From Undaria pinnatifida (Eukaryota > Sar > Phaeophyceae > Laminariales > Alariaceae): DNA of 64,000 nt. The notes beneath the pieces are model-generated. The model did no database searches. It worked only from the letters and a program-made list of their open reading frames with translations, and was not told where the DNA came from. Position numbers and translations under genes: made by a program. Numbering within the stretch: position 1 is the first letter of the stretch; each line of letters opens with the position of its first letter. The stretch is from assembly GCA_012845835.1 (NCBI GenBank), contig JABAKD010000002.1:3860001-3924000 (forward strand), read 5' to 3'. Of this stretch, positions 55,183-64,000 are shown piece by piece.

Positions 55183-55469
55183 GACGCGCGTTTTACGATA
55201 AAGGTGAATCGCTCTATTTTTTTCTGACGTTCCTTGCAATTTTGGGAGCGCTTAAGACCTCTCCCAAAACCTCATTATTTTTGGAGAAAAGAAAACCTGC
55301 TGCCATAAAAGTCACATACATATATATATATATATATTCATTTTTGTCTAGGTACACAACGAGAATTATGCAAACAAAATTTCGTATTTCCGACGATTTT
55401 GGGTTAAGGAGCCCCGTCGTTCAGAAACCGTTTCAGACGAAATTTGTTACCTCTATCATGGCACGCGTC
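55183..55469 (+). mobile_element. M1 MITE
   Basis: GACGCGCGTTTTACGATA to CTATCATGGCACGCGTC, with an internal (AT)n expansion at 55318-55338. Confidence 0.75.
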
Positions 55470-55840
55470 GTCACTCTGTACAGACAGAGCACGGACAATA
55501 TCACATTAGGCTCTAGTCCATATATTTTGAAGGCATACCGCAGCTTGCCAGATTTTCCATCATTCGTTGCGGATTCACACACATCGCGAATTTCAAACGC
55601 CCAAAAAGCTCAAGACCGCAAAGAAAGGAAACAGAGGGGGTGTCGCCCGCGGGAGTATCACCTCTGCTGAGCCACTGCAAAAAAAACACGCCCCCCCCCA
55701 AAAGTGACCCCTCTACCGTCGCCTGTAGATCTTTCGACATTCGTTATGGTAGAGACCTCTCGAACCATCTTCTTTTTTCTGAAGGTCCTTTTCCTTCCTC
55801 ACTTTTGGGGGAGAAATCATAGTCTATCCCACCCAAAAAG

Positions 55841-56105
55841 TCGCGTGCTACGCTAGAGGTGCAATACTTTTTTTTCTGAGGTTCCTCAGTTTACGAGGTC
55901 AAGACATGTCATTCTTGACCCAGAAACTGATAGATAGGGAGAAATGTAAAGCTGCTAGTAGACCGGATGAATAATCTCATGGCCTAGGTACACGAAGAGA
56001 ATAACGTAAATAAACGAAATGGCGTATTTCCGACGATTATGGGTTAATTAAGGAGCCCCGTCATTTCAGCTATCATTTCAGAGGGAAGGACTACCGAAAG
56101 CGCAT
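55841..56105 (+). mobile_element. M1 MITE
   Basis: TCGCGTGCTACGCTAGAGG start, interior intact, 3' terminus lost. Confidence 0.7.
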
Positions 56106-56115
56106 GATAAGCCCC

Positions 56116-56418
56116 GCACGCTACGGTAGAGGCGCGCACCACATTGTTTCCGAGGCTCTTAACCTTTTGAGGAGCTCTCCATCATTCTTAACCCCAAAAA
56201 ACGACTTTTTTTGATCAATTTGAAAGTGCAACCCGCTGAATGAGCAAACTCGTGGCCTTCTCTTACTGAAAAAAGTAAAATCTTTTTTTGCAAAAAAAAA
56301 AATGAAAAAGGACGAAACTCGCACGAGTTTGGGTTAATGACGGAGCCCCCGTTGTCCATAAAACGATACAAAGCCAGAACAGGGCATTACCTCGATACTT
56401 GTGTATCGTGCCACGCGT
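56116..56418 (+). mobile_element. M1 MITE, diverged
   Basis: GCACGCTACGGTAGAGG to GTATCGTGCCACGCGTC. The interior is a different subfamily, with only TGGGTTAATGACGGAGCCCC clearly shared. Confidence 0.6.
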
Positions 56419-56561
56419 CTTTGCAACCCGATGGATAAAGACATGGTCTACAGCAGTAGGCATACAAAAATACATACTTTACTATTAATATAAAAACACG
56501 AACGGAATTCCGACGAGTGTAGGTTAAGGAGGGGGAGCCCCGTCGTTCAGAGAACGACCCA

Positions 56562-56672
56562 GGCGTTCTGCAGATGGACGAAAACCGGTACACAAACGAA
56601 AGTGTATGGAGCTTAAGCTTTTTTTACCCGGATCCCCAGGAGGATCTAAAAAAAAAAAAAAAAAAAAAAAGA
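56562..56672 (+). repeat. Second copy of the 11065 block, with A-tract
   Basis: TTCTGCAGATGGACGAAAAC to CCCCAGGAGGATCT, followed by A22 (56649-56670). The pattern of a shared block plus A-tail suggests a retroposed sequence. Confidence 0.55.
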
Positions 56673-57570
56673 CCCAGGCAAACAGTGGTATACCTTGCAA
56701 CACCTCTTTTTCGTAGCGCAGATCTTTGCAACCCCATGAAAAAAGCAATGGCCTGCAGTCGGCATCCAAACACACACATCATTTTTCATTGTGATGAACG
56801 CGCACGAACGGTATTCCGACAATTTTGGGTTCCCAGAAGAAAAAAATCGACATAATGTGGCGGTTCTGTTATCGTAAGATCATTCCGCGGTGGTAGAGGG
56901 GTTGCGCGTTTTGAGCCAAAAAAAAGTATACCTGTCCGGTTGAGCTCAAGTGAGGAACTACCGGTGGTGAGTCGTTCAACATACGGTACCTCCCCCCCCC
57001 ATCAACTTTTTTTTTGGTGTATTCGCCGGTTCAATACCAGCTCCCGGCCGTATCTTTCGAGATACGGTGCGCCTTGCCGCCCCGACGCCATCGTTTGATG
57101 GTCCTTCGCGCACAAGGAACTATGTTGAGACAATTTTTTCATAGCATCCTTTCCTCGTGGGATGACTCCGGCGTGAAAGTGTTCAAGAAAATCGCTGTTT
57201 ATTTTTGGGGGGGAGGCGGTATCGTGTAATCAGTCCGGTTAGTCCAATAATTCTACGTTTTCCTGGTCAGAACTAGGGCCGAGAAGTTCGGTTGGGTTGA
57301 GCGAACGGAGGCCTTCGAAGGCATGGTTCGGGCAATATGTAGAGCTCCTTCCTTCCTCGTGTCCAGCAGCCAGTCCAGCAGCCATGAAACGTTCGCTGAC
57401 GAAAATCGCTGCTTTTTCAGTTGGGGGGGGGGGGGGGGGGCAAGTCCTCTGACGATTTTTTGGCATTTCAAGAGTCAAGCAAGGAGCTCCTTCCGTCGTC
57501 GAAAACGGTTTGGGCCAAAAACATGTTACCGATATTTTAGCACAGTGTCCCCAGCAAAATAGGGCAGAGA

Positions 57571-57872
57571 TCCCCCGGTGGCGTATCAGGTTATCCTCGA
57601 GCCTGGCATAAGTCAGTTTCGGGAGTTCGAGCCCCCCCGAGTGCATAATCGATATACGTTTGTTGGGACTTTTTCTTGTGTGCACAATATGACTGGGGAA
57701 AGCGCGAGAGCGTGAGGTAGCAACACGCGATGAAAAATCGACCAGCAGTGGGATTGCTGAACCCTCTGCGCGATAAAAAACTGAAAGCAAGAACCGGGGG
57801 GGCAGAAGGGACGACACCTGTGAGAACACGGCTTTTGCCCAGAAGCTGGAAAGTAGAAGTGTGAGAAAAAAA
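57571..57872 (+). mobile_element. tRNA-derived SINE, copy 3
   Basis: Head CCCCCGGTGGCGTATCAGG and GAGTTCGAGCCCC, body GGGAAAGCGCGAGAGCGTGAG, then GACGACACCTGTGAGAACACG and tail AGAAGCTGGAAAGTAGAAGTG followed by A8. Confidence 0.72.
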
Positions 57873-58084
57873 ACATATATTTTGCCAGACATGAAGGTGC
57901 CACCTTTGTCCCGATGCATTTTTCGATGGCAGCGGCGCTGATTACGCCGTGGCAGTCTTTGCGTTTATACTTGACATCGTCGCCCGGACTGTAGACTAGT
58001 TCCAGAGCCCCCTTTGGAATTCTGCCCCGACGCACATGCTACGAAAGAGGACGAAAAGGCTACGGTAGGGAGGGGGGGGGGGGG

Positions 58085-58310
58085 CTTGAGCCTTTTTTTT
58101 TTCTACCGCGGGTTTGAGCCACTCGTACGAGGGACTCTGTACCTCACCCGACAAAGGGCTTCACGCGATGGTGCTGCCGAAGCGTAGCTTACCATTCCGT
58201 TGCGGATTCATCTTGCAACCTTGAAACAACACGGAATAAACCTGAAACAGGAAACAAACAGGGAGGTCACTCGCGCGAGTCACCCCCGAGCCAAACGTGA
58301 CCTTCACTAC
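58085..58310 (+). repeat. R3 dispersed repeat
   Basis: R3 is recognised by GCGTAGCTTACCATTCCGTT, GAAACAACACGGAATAAACC and GGTCACTCGCGCGAGTCACC. Traces are at 3630-3730, 4355-4400, 33865-33910, 59940-60065 and 60445-60480. The CTCGCGCGAG core is palindromic. Type unknown. Confidence 0.6.
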
Positions 58311-58639
58311 CGCACGCAGCCTTAGTTAGAGATGTGGTATCATAAGACACTTCATCTATTTCTGAGAGTGGTCGCTTCACGACCTCTATCTATACCTCGC
58401 ACCAAAAGTCTATATTTTTCTTAGCACACTGAAACGCGAAGTTCGATGAACAGACTCCTGGTCTACGGGGGAAAAAAACAAAACAATCTTTTGTGAAAAA
58501 CAGAATCACGTTCCGACGACATCCATGGGAGCTGTACGACAGAAAATATCTATGTTTCACCCTGAAACTATTTCTTTTTGTAAACGTCGTACTCATCGCT
58601 CATTATAGATGAACCATCAATTCTGCTATTAAAAAAAAA

Positions 58640-58741
58640 AACAAATATGCGATGATTTTGGGTCAAGGCACCGCCCCGTCATTTGGAGACAATTTCACAC
58701 GAAAAGTGCCAATGTACGTTTATCATATGTAGCACGCGCCT
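58640..58741 (+). mobile_element. M1 MITE 3' fragment
   Basis: CGATGATTTTGGGTCAAGGC, then CCCCGTCATTTGGAGACAAT, to ATGTAGCACGCGCC. Confidence 0.6.
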
Positions 58742-58853
58742 CCCGCACCCTCGTCTCGAGGACAATTTCCACATTTAGCATGAGAAAGTGGGGATGGCTT
58801 TTCAGCCGCAATGAGCGGAGTTGCGCCGTGTGGAGGCCGATTTCTTCGTCCTC

Positions 58854-58991
58854 CTACTCGGTGGCGACCCTGATGACCACGCGGTAGTCTCCATTGCGCA
58901 TGGCCTTGTAAGCCTCGGGAGCATTGTCGATGCCCTCGTACACGACGGTCTTGGGCTTGATTCCGTGAATGTGGGCAAACTCGATGGTGTC
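58854..58991 (-). CDS. Zinc alcohol dehydrogenase gene 2, last exon and stop
   Basis: This exon of 46 codons begins DTIEFAHIHGIKPKTVVYEG and ends with ...GDYRVVIRVATE followed by TAG. It is the C-terminal part of a GroES-like alcohol dehydrogenase: the sequence after the Rossmann fold, where an acidic helix start (DT-x-x-FA) is followed by G-(I/V)-x-P and by A-x-E-A-Y-x-x-M before a short R-V-V-I strand. The acceptor is CTTCTTCAG at 58992-59000, phase 0, so it follows the exon ending at 62576 in frame. The intron is 3,584 bp and holds a SINE, an M1 MITE and a decayed copy of this same exon. Base composition is balanced and codon use looks constrained, unlike the surroundings. Confidence 0.88.
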   Translation of the reverse strand, partial: DTIEFAHIHGIKPKTVVYEGIDNAPEAYKAMRNGDYRVVIRVATE

Positions 58992-59654
58992 CTGAAGAAG
59001 AGGAGAAATACGCACGGGGGGGGCGCACAATAGATTAACATGGCGATACAAGATACTACGCGTTAAGGTAAGACAGGATCCATACTGTTTTACTGAAGTT
59101 TTTTTTTCAGAGGGATCGAGACAAACTTTCATGCCGCACATTTTCGGATGGCATGATGCAATTGAACCCTTTTAGCAGCTTACTCCCGAGACACGGGACC
59201 AAAAATACTTGGAGCTAGAGTGGGAAACATTTACGACTCGAAAATGGTTGTGGTAGTGCTTTTAGGCGTGTTCGTTTCTAAAGGCCGGGGATGCGGGCTC
59301 GTTAACCCAACATCGTCGGCATGTCAAACCTCATTGTTGAGTAACATGATTTTGTTTTTCGACTACCTAGGCCATAGCTTTGTCCAGTTATGCGCGAGGT
59401 ACATAAAAGAGCTCTTCCTCGAGTGAGGGGGGTCTGAGACACAAAACGGCACACTTCTCTGCCCGTGAGCATGCGTCCTCTTGTGCTCAACATTTCTTAC
59501 AACAGTAATACGCCCGTGACCATGTGTTCTATGCTTAACAGTTGTTACAACAGTAATACCAGGTATTGCTGTTCGGACGGCATGTCCTTTAACCAAAACA
59601 AAAAAAAACTTGAAAAATATATAAAATACACCAGTAGTAGTATAGACTGATGAT

Positions 59655-59735
59655 GCGAACGTTGTCTATACCCTCGAACACGATGCCCTTGGGGGCTTGA
59701 TTCCGTGCGAGAGGCAGGTTGTCGAAACCAACATC
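59655..59735 (-). pseudogene. Decayed duplicate of alcohol dehydrogenase gene 2 last exon
   Basis: The plus-strand bases around CCCTCGAACACGATGCCC and CTTGATTCCGTG match the intact last exon almost base for base (CCCTCGTACACGACGGTC and CTTGATTCCGTG). On the minus strand it reads ...GIVFEGIDN, against VVYEGIDN in the intact exon. A 2-bp insertion breaks the frame and no acceptor or stop is preserved. It lies 0.7 kb upstream of the real exon within the same intron. Confidence 0.75.
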
Positions 59736-60879
59736 AACAGGGCCTGCCTTTCACATTGTACACAGGGTCTTCCACACTGTACGAAGCAGATGGACTAATC
59801 TCTGAGCACATACTCCTAATACGACACGCAGCACGGCATAGACAGGCGCTCGGCATCACACCATTCCCAGTGTACCCGATGCCATCCGGGACCTATTCCC
59901 ATCTGCGACCTGACCAGAGGACTAAGTAAGGTAAGCGGGGTAGCCCCTCCTTTTCACTGTCAGGTTGGGCCACTCGCCCGAGCAACCCTGTGCCTACCTC
60001 AACCACAGAAAACTCAAGGCGCGATTCTTTTGGGGCAGCGTAGATAACTCTTCCATTCCGGGTTTCAAATCGAAAACACTAGGAGTCGTCCCACGGTAGG
60101 GGTTGCAGTTGTATGATTGCGCCAAAAGGTCCCTGGGCGATTGGGTTCCTCCCGTTAGGAACTGCCGGTCAATAAAGTAATTTTCCAAGAGTACATGTAT
60201 TTTGTTTTAGGAACAAAGGCATAGAGGCTTGGTCGGGTTTGTGCGAACGAATGCCTTCGAAGTCATTTTTCGGGTGAGATATTGAGTTCCTCACGTGCGG
60301 ACCTCAGGGACTGATTGATGCTGCTGCACAGCACCCCTACCGTGGGATGGCTCGTCTATAGTATTAGTTAATTCAACAAATGCAACCTCTACCGTGGGAT
60401 GGCTCTAAAAAAAAGACACACGACAGCTTCAGACCGGAGAGTAACAGGGGGTCACTCGCGCGAGCGACCCCCGGCCTAAGGCCACCCCGCACGGTAGAGG
60501 CGAACGCGAAAGTGTCTGAGCTGCCTTTCATAGCACGAGCCGAGCTCAATGAAGAAGCTAAGACCCAAAAACATGACTTCGAAGGCATTCATTCAATCAC
60601 ACGCAGTTCGACCAAATCAAGTCTATGCGACGGCGCTCTAGTACGAAAAAAATAAAATGTTACCCTTGTAAAGTATTCGGCTAACCGGGAGTCGGAAGTG
60701 GTGGGCTAGTTATACCAGTTTGTTGCCGAAGTGTTAACAGTGTATGATTCCATGCGAGTCGACGAGGGAATGAAGGGCCGAAGTCTTCTCGCGATGAAAA
60801 ACGAACGCGCGAACTTTAGTGGGGAAGGGGGGGGGGGGGCATCAGCCTGCTCAATGACTCTGGATCAGATTTTTTTTTT

Positions 60880-61185
60880 TTTTTCTTCTCCTCATGCTTT
60901 TACTTTCCAGCTTCTGGACAGGCGGTGGTCACAGGTGTCGTCCCTTCTCCCCCCCCCGATTCTGGCCTTCAGTTTTTTGTCGCGCATAGGGTGCAGCAAT
61001 CCCACTGCTCGTCGAATTTTTCATCGAGTGTATTGCCAACTCACGCTCTCGCGCTTTCCGCAAGTCAATTCGTGCGCAAGAAAAAGTCCCAACGAATATA
61101 TACGAGTATGCACTCGGCGGGGCTCGAACTCACGAAACTGACCTATACCAGGCTCGAGGCTAACCAGATACGCCACCGGGGCGAC
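60880..61185 (-). mobile_element. tRNA-derived SINE, copy 4
   Basis: The best-preserved head in the window. On the minus strand it reads GCCCCGGTGGCGTATCTGG (box A), then CTCGAGCCTGGTATAGGTCA, then GAGTTCGAGCCCCG (box B). The body is as in the other copies, ending in CCAGAAGCTGGAAAGTAAAAG. It lies in the last intron of alcohol dehydrogenase gene 2, in sense orientation. Confidence 0.75.
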
Positions 61186-61702
61186 CGGCCTAGCTACAGA
61201 CTATGGAGGGAGAAGGAGAGAGAAATGGTGCACACGCGAAAAGAAAATAAATCCATATATCCATCTGGGATAAGCAAAAAATGAAGAAAAAAAAATGTCG
61301 AGTGTTGCGGGAAGAAAAATTGCAGCCTTTTGCATCCTTAAAACCGGCTGGGTCATTTGTCGCCCGTACTTGCCCCCGCTTGAGGAGCTTAACAGGACAG
61401 ACACGTTGGGCCCGAACGAGTGAATCCTGCCGTGGGATGACTACCAAAACTGACCCGAATCCTTGGTCGACCTGGTCCCAATCGGGATCTCATTCCACTC
61501 GCTACCTGATTCCGTTACATACGCGTGCGTGAAGAAATATAAATCAGATGTCCCCCTTCCAGCAGGAGGCTTCGGAGAGCGAGAGAGGCGAAGCGCGAGC
61601 CGCCACACACCACCTCTTCGGTCGACCATAGCCAGTTAAAACCAATTGAAAAGTTGCCGAAACGTGTGATGAAAAAAAAAAAAAAAAAAAAAAACCTGGT
61701 CG

Positions 61703-61974
61703 GACGCGTGCTGCGATAGAGAGGTGACATACTTTTTTTTCTGAGGCTTCCCTCAATTTCGGGAGCTTTGAGACTTCTCTCCCCAAAACCTGATCTGGAA
61801 AAAAATCAAATTGCTACACATACATACTGGATGAACAATCCCATGGCCTCGAGGCACACATCGAGAATCACGAAGAAAAAAAAAGGCGTGTTCTACAGAC
61901 GATTTGGGTTAACGAGCCCAGTCATTCAGAAAAAAAAACAGGCGAAAAGTGCTACCTCTATCGGAGCACGCGTC
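61703..61974 (+). mobile_element. M1 MITE
   Basis: GACGCGTGCTGCGATAGAGA to CTATCGGAGCACGCGTC; complete, in the last intron of alcohol dehydrogenase gene 2. Confidence 0.76.
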
Positions 61975-62575
61975 GTCGACCACAGCAATCGAACCCGAGC
62001 TTACACGTTAATAGTTGCCGGGGGTGGGCACAAGACTCACTACCCCCGCCATGTCCAGTGATTCTCGGCGTTCTTCGCCTGGTAAAGAAGCTGGCTTGTT
62101 GCATAGAAGTTTACCCGTACACAGCGGAAGTAATAGCCGACTCACTTTCTAATTTCTTTACAAATTCGGTGAACAACTCGCCTCTGCGTCAAAACCGATC
62201 GCCGTGTCCCTACCAGGAATTAAGCGTGTAACGTAACGTACGCGCACCGTAAAAATCGTGGAGCATGCAAATGTGCCCCCAGCCAAGAGTTAATACTTTC
62301 GTTTTTGCTGGTTTTTTTTTCCAACATTCCCGACAACGTAAAAAGGCATCGCGTACGCGCACGTAAAAATCATGGAGATACAAAATGCGCGTTAGGCGAG
62401 GAACTAGTCCCCCCCCCCCCCCCTCCCCCTGTTATTTTGTATCCGACAGCGTAACGGCATCACGTCTAACGCCCCGTCCACTAACAAACATGAATCAGTA
62501 GAATGAACAACGAAGACTAAGGAACGCGTCGTATACACATAGTCAACTCCATCTAACGGAACCCCCTTCGCACAC
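61975..62575. other. Intron sequence, nothing recognised
   Basis: A short repeat pair GGCATCGCGTACGCGCACGT / AACGTACGCGCACCGTAAAA with AATCGTGGAG / AATCATGGAG lies at 62230 and 62345. No exon. Confidence 0.4.
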
Positions 62576-62706
62576 CTGAATGTCGCGGCCGGTCCCAGTG
62601 AGATACCCCTGAACGGTCTTGCGATTCACGATGAGCTGCAACGGCGTCAAGACGATCTTCTCTTCAGAAATACCGAGAATCACGAGCGTGCCGTCTCGAG
62701 ATAGAC
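62576..62706 (-). CDS. Zinc alcohol dehydrogenase gene 2, penultimate exon
   Basis: This exon encodes the end of the coenzyme-binding domain of a second medium-chain alcohol dehydrogenase: G-LSRDGTLVILGISEEKIV, then TPLQLIVNRKTVQGYLTGTG and RDIQ. The pattern of a Gly-Gly turn, G-T-L-V-x-x-G and a later V-Q-G-(Y/W)-x-x-G-T is characteristic of the last Rossmann strands in this family. It starts in phase 2 after an acceptor (GGACAAG) and ends at CAG|GTGTGC in phase 0. It joins exactly to the exon at 58991. The 5' part of the gene lies beyond 64000. A decayed duplicate of this exon lies about 110 bp upstream in transcription direction. Confidence 0.85.
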
Positions 62707-62810
62707 CTTGTCCAGTAGGATCGAAACGAGCAGTTCCGAAGACGTAACGTGAAGGGGGGGGGGGGTTGAGAGTAAGAGAGGGGGGGGGGGGGGGGGTTGA
62801 ACCTCGGGGT

Positions 62811-62914
62811 TGCGATTGCGTTTTAGGGTCAGCTGTGACGGCCTAAACATGATGGTACCGTCGGAGATGCCGATGATTTACTATTAAAAAGGCGCGACCC
62901 CGGGATAGCCCTTG
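62811..62914 (-). pseudogene. Decayed duplicate of alcohol dehydrogenase gene 2 penultimate exon
   Basis: On the minus strand a stretch translates as IGISDGTIMFRPSQLTLKRN, matching LGISEEKIVLTPLQLIVNRK of the intact exon. The similarity extends into the upstream intron (CTGGACAAG acceptor region and TTACGTGA-like sequence). The start of the exon copy has been replaced by unrelated AT-rich bases with a stop, and the donor is lost next to a long G run. It is a local duplication of an intron-exon junction, now non-functional. Confidence 0.7.
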
Positions 62915-63074
62915 TCCAGCACAGGCGGTAACAAGTAGGTCCGAAAATTTTACGTGAGAGAGGGGAGTGGTGTGGTGGGTTTGAAGTACAGCGCTCATTA
63001 AGCGACCAGCTTCATAAGGAAAATAGTGCACCTCTGTTGTAGCATGTTCCACATGGTTCAGCGGGGGGGGGGGG

Positions 63075-63316
63075 CACCAGATTTTTTCTGAGGTTCCTCA
63101 TTTTAGGAGGTTAAGACATGTCCTTCTTGACCCCAAGAACTGATTTGGACAAGAAATAAACCTGATTTATTGCGGATGAAAAATTCCATGGCCTAGGTGC
63201 ACAACGAGAATCAGGCAAAAAAAAAAGGTCTTTTTCCGACGATTTTGGGTTAAGGAGCCCCCACATTCAGAAACCGTTTCAGACGAAAAGTGCTGACCTC
63301 TATCGTAGAACGCGTC
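63075..63316 (+). mobile_element. M1 MITE, 5' end replaced by G-run
   Basis: CACCAGATTTTTTCTGAGGT onward to CTATCGTAGAACGCGTC. Confidence 0.7.
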
Positions 63317-64000
63317 GGGGGTGACAGGAAGAACGCATATGGCGGAGGGGGTCGGGGGGGGGGGGGGGGGGGGGGGGGGGTATTCTTACGGACCCGAAGC
63401 AATGGGAGAGAGGGTATTACACGTGCTGCGCTAGGGGTCACATGGCACTCACGAGTTGACTCGGAACGATTCTTTGTCCGCACAAGGATTCCTCAAACAT
63501 GGGGGGCAGAATTGCTTGGCAAATTTCCTTTTCGAAATGAATGGGGAAGCACCCTTGGAGGCAATCTCGTTGGAAACCCCTTTTTTGTGAGGCATCCCAC
63601 GGTAGGGGGTTCTTCGGCAGATTCTAACAACTTTCTGAGCTCCAACCGTGACGAGCCCTAAATCTCACCAGTCACCCGAAACATGACTTGGAACGCATTC
63701 GTTCGCGCAACCCAACCAAGCGTCTGCGCCCCAGTCATGAAACAAATCATGGTCGTAAAATTGTTAAGACTAAACCGGTAGTTCTTCGCTTGAGGAGCTC
63801 AACGGGCAAGGTATACCGTTTGTTGGCTAAAAAAAAAGTGAAGCCCCTATCAGTCTGTTTTTTTCTTTGCAATTAGTATTTTTCGTTGTGCATGCCTAAC
63901 AAACGGTCAGGTACGGAGCTTGAACCTCAGAAATAAATGGATGCACCTCTACCCCGTACCATGCGTGCGAACCGCCCAGAGACCCATGCTGCGATACAGG
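63317..64000. other. Right-edge region with R2 traces
   Basis: G32 run at about 63350-63380 and R2 motif at 63680-63730. No exon of alcohol dehydrogenase gene 2 was recognised here; its next exon should lie beyond the edge. Confidence 0.4.

Overview
This is a eukaryotic, repeat-dominated window. The signs are GT-AG introns of several kilobases, long microsatellites and minisatellites, many short inverted-repeat transposons, tRNA-derived SINEs, and relics of most retrotransposon classes. Degenerate TTAGGG-like tracts and retroelement protein families that I associate with heterokonts suggest a stramenopile, most likely a brown alga. That assignment is inference; no species marker is present.

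The only host coding sequence I can support belongs to two zinc-dependent (MDR/GroES-like) alcohol dehydrogenases, both on the minus strand in head-to-tail order. Gene 1 starts at 13745. Three exons can be assembled (13745-13623, 9360-9268, 3179-3007), giving the first 129 residues with matching intron phases; the gene then runs off the left edge. Gene 2 enters from the right edge. Its last two exons (62706-62576 and 58991-58854) join in frame to the stop codon. Decayed duplicates of both of these exons lie beside them. The 45 kb between the genes contains no host gene that I recognise.

Layout. 1-13.7 kb: gene 1 and its introns, holding (CAA)n, (AAAC)n/(AGAC)n, an ATGATGTT array, an 85-bp minisatellite, several copies of a MITE (family M1), and a satellite grown from the end of one MITE. 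13.7-29.5 kb: intergenic repeats, including a 56-bp satellite with a 3-unit higher order, a miniature LTR element (TRIM) carrying a whole tRNA-Ser-like sequence, a fold-back, a G-rich block and a 260-bp tandem repeat split by a MITE. 29.5-32.8 kb: an internally deleted Copia element with 5-bp target duplications. 34-36.6 kb: a duplicated unknown coding relic and a Helitron-like fragment ending in a hairpin and CTAG. 36.7-46.8 kb: an 8.1-kb tyrosine-recombinase retrotransposon of the Ngaro/PAT type with split direct repeats, beside a paralogous copy of its empty insertion site. 48.2-49.0 kb: two abutting TRIMs in a single target duplication. 49.2-53.8 kb: a 700-bp inverted repeat enclosing a LINE reverse-transcriptase relic. 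53.8-64 kb: dense M1 MITEs, two SINEs and the end of gene 2.

All assignments come from reading the sequence and from remembered family motifs. No similarity search was run, and family names should be read with that in mind.
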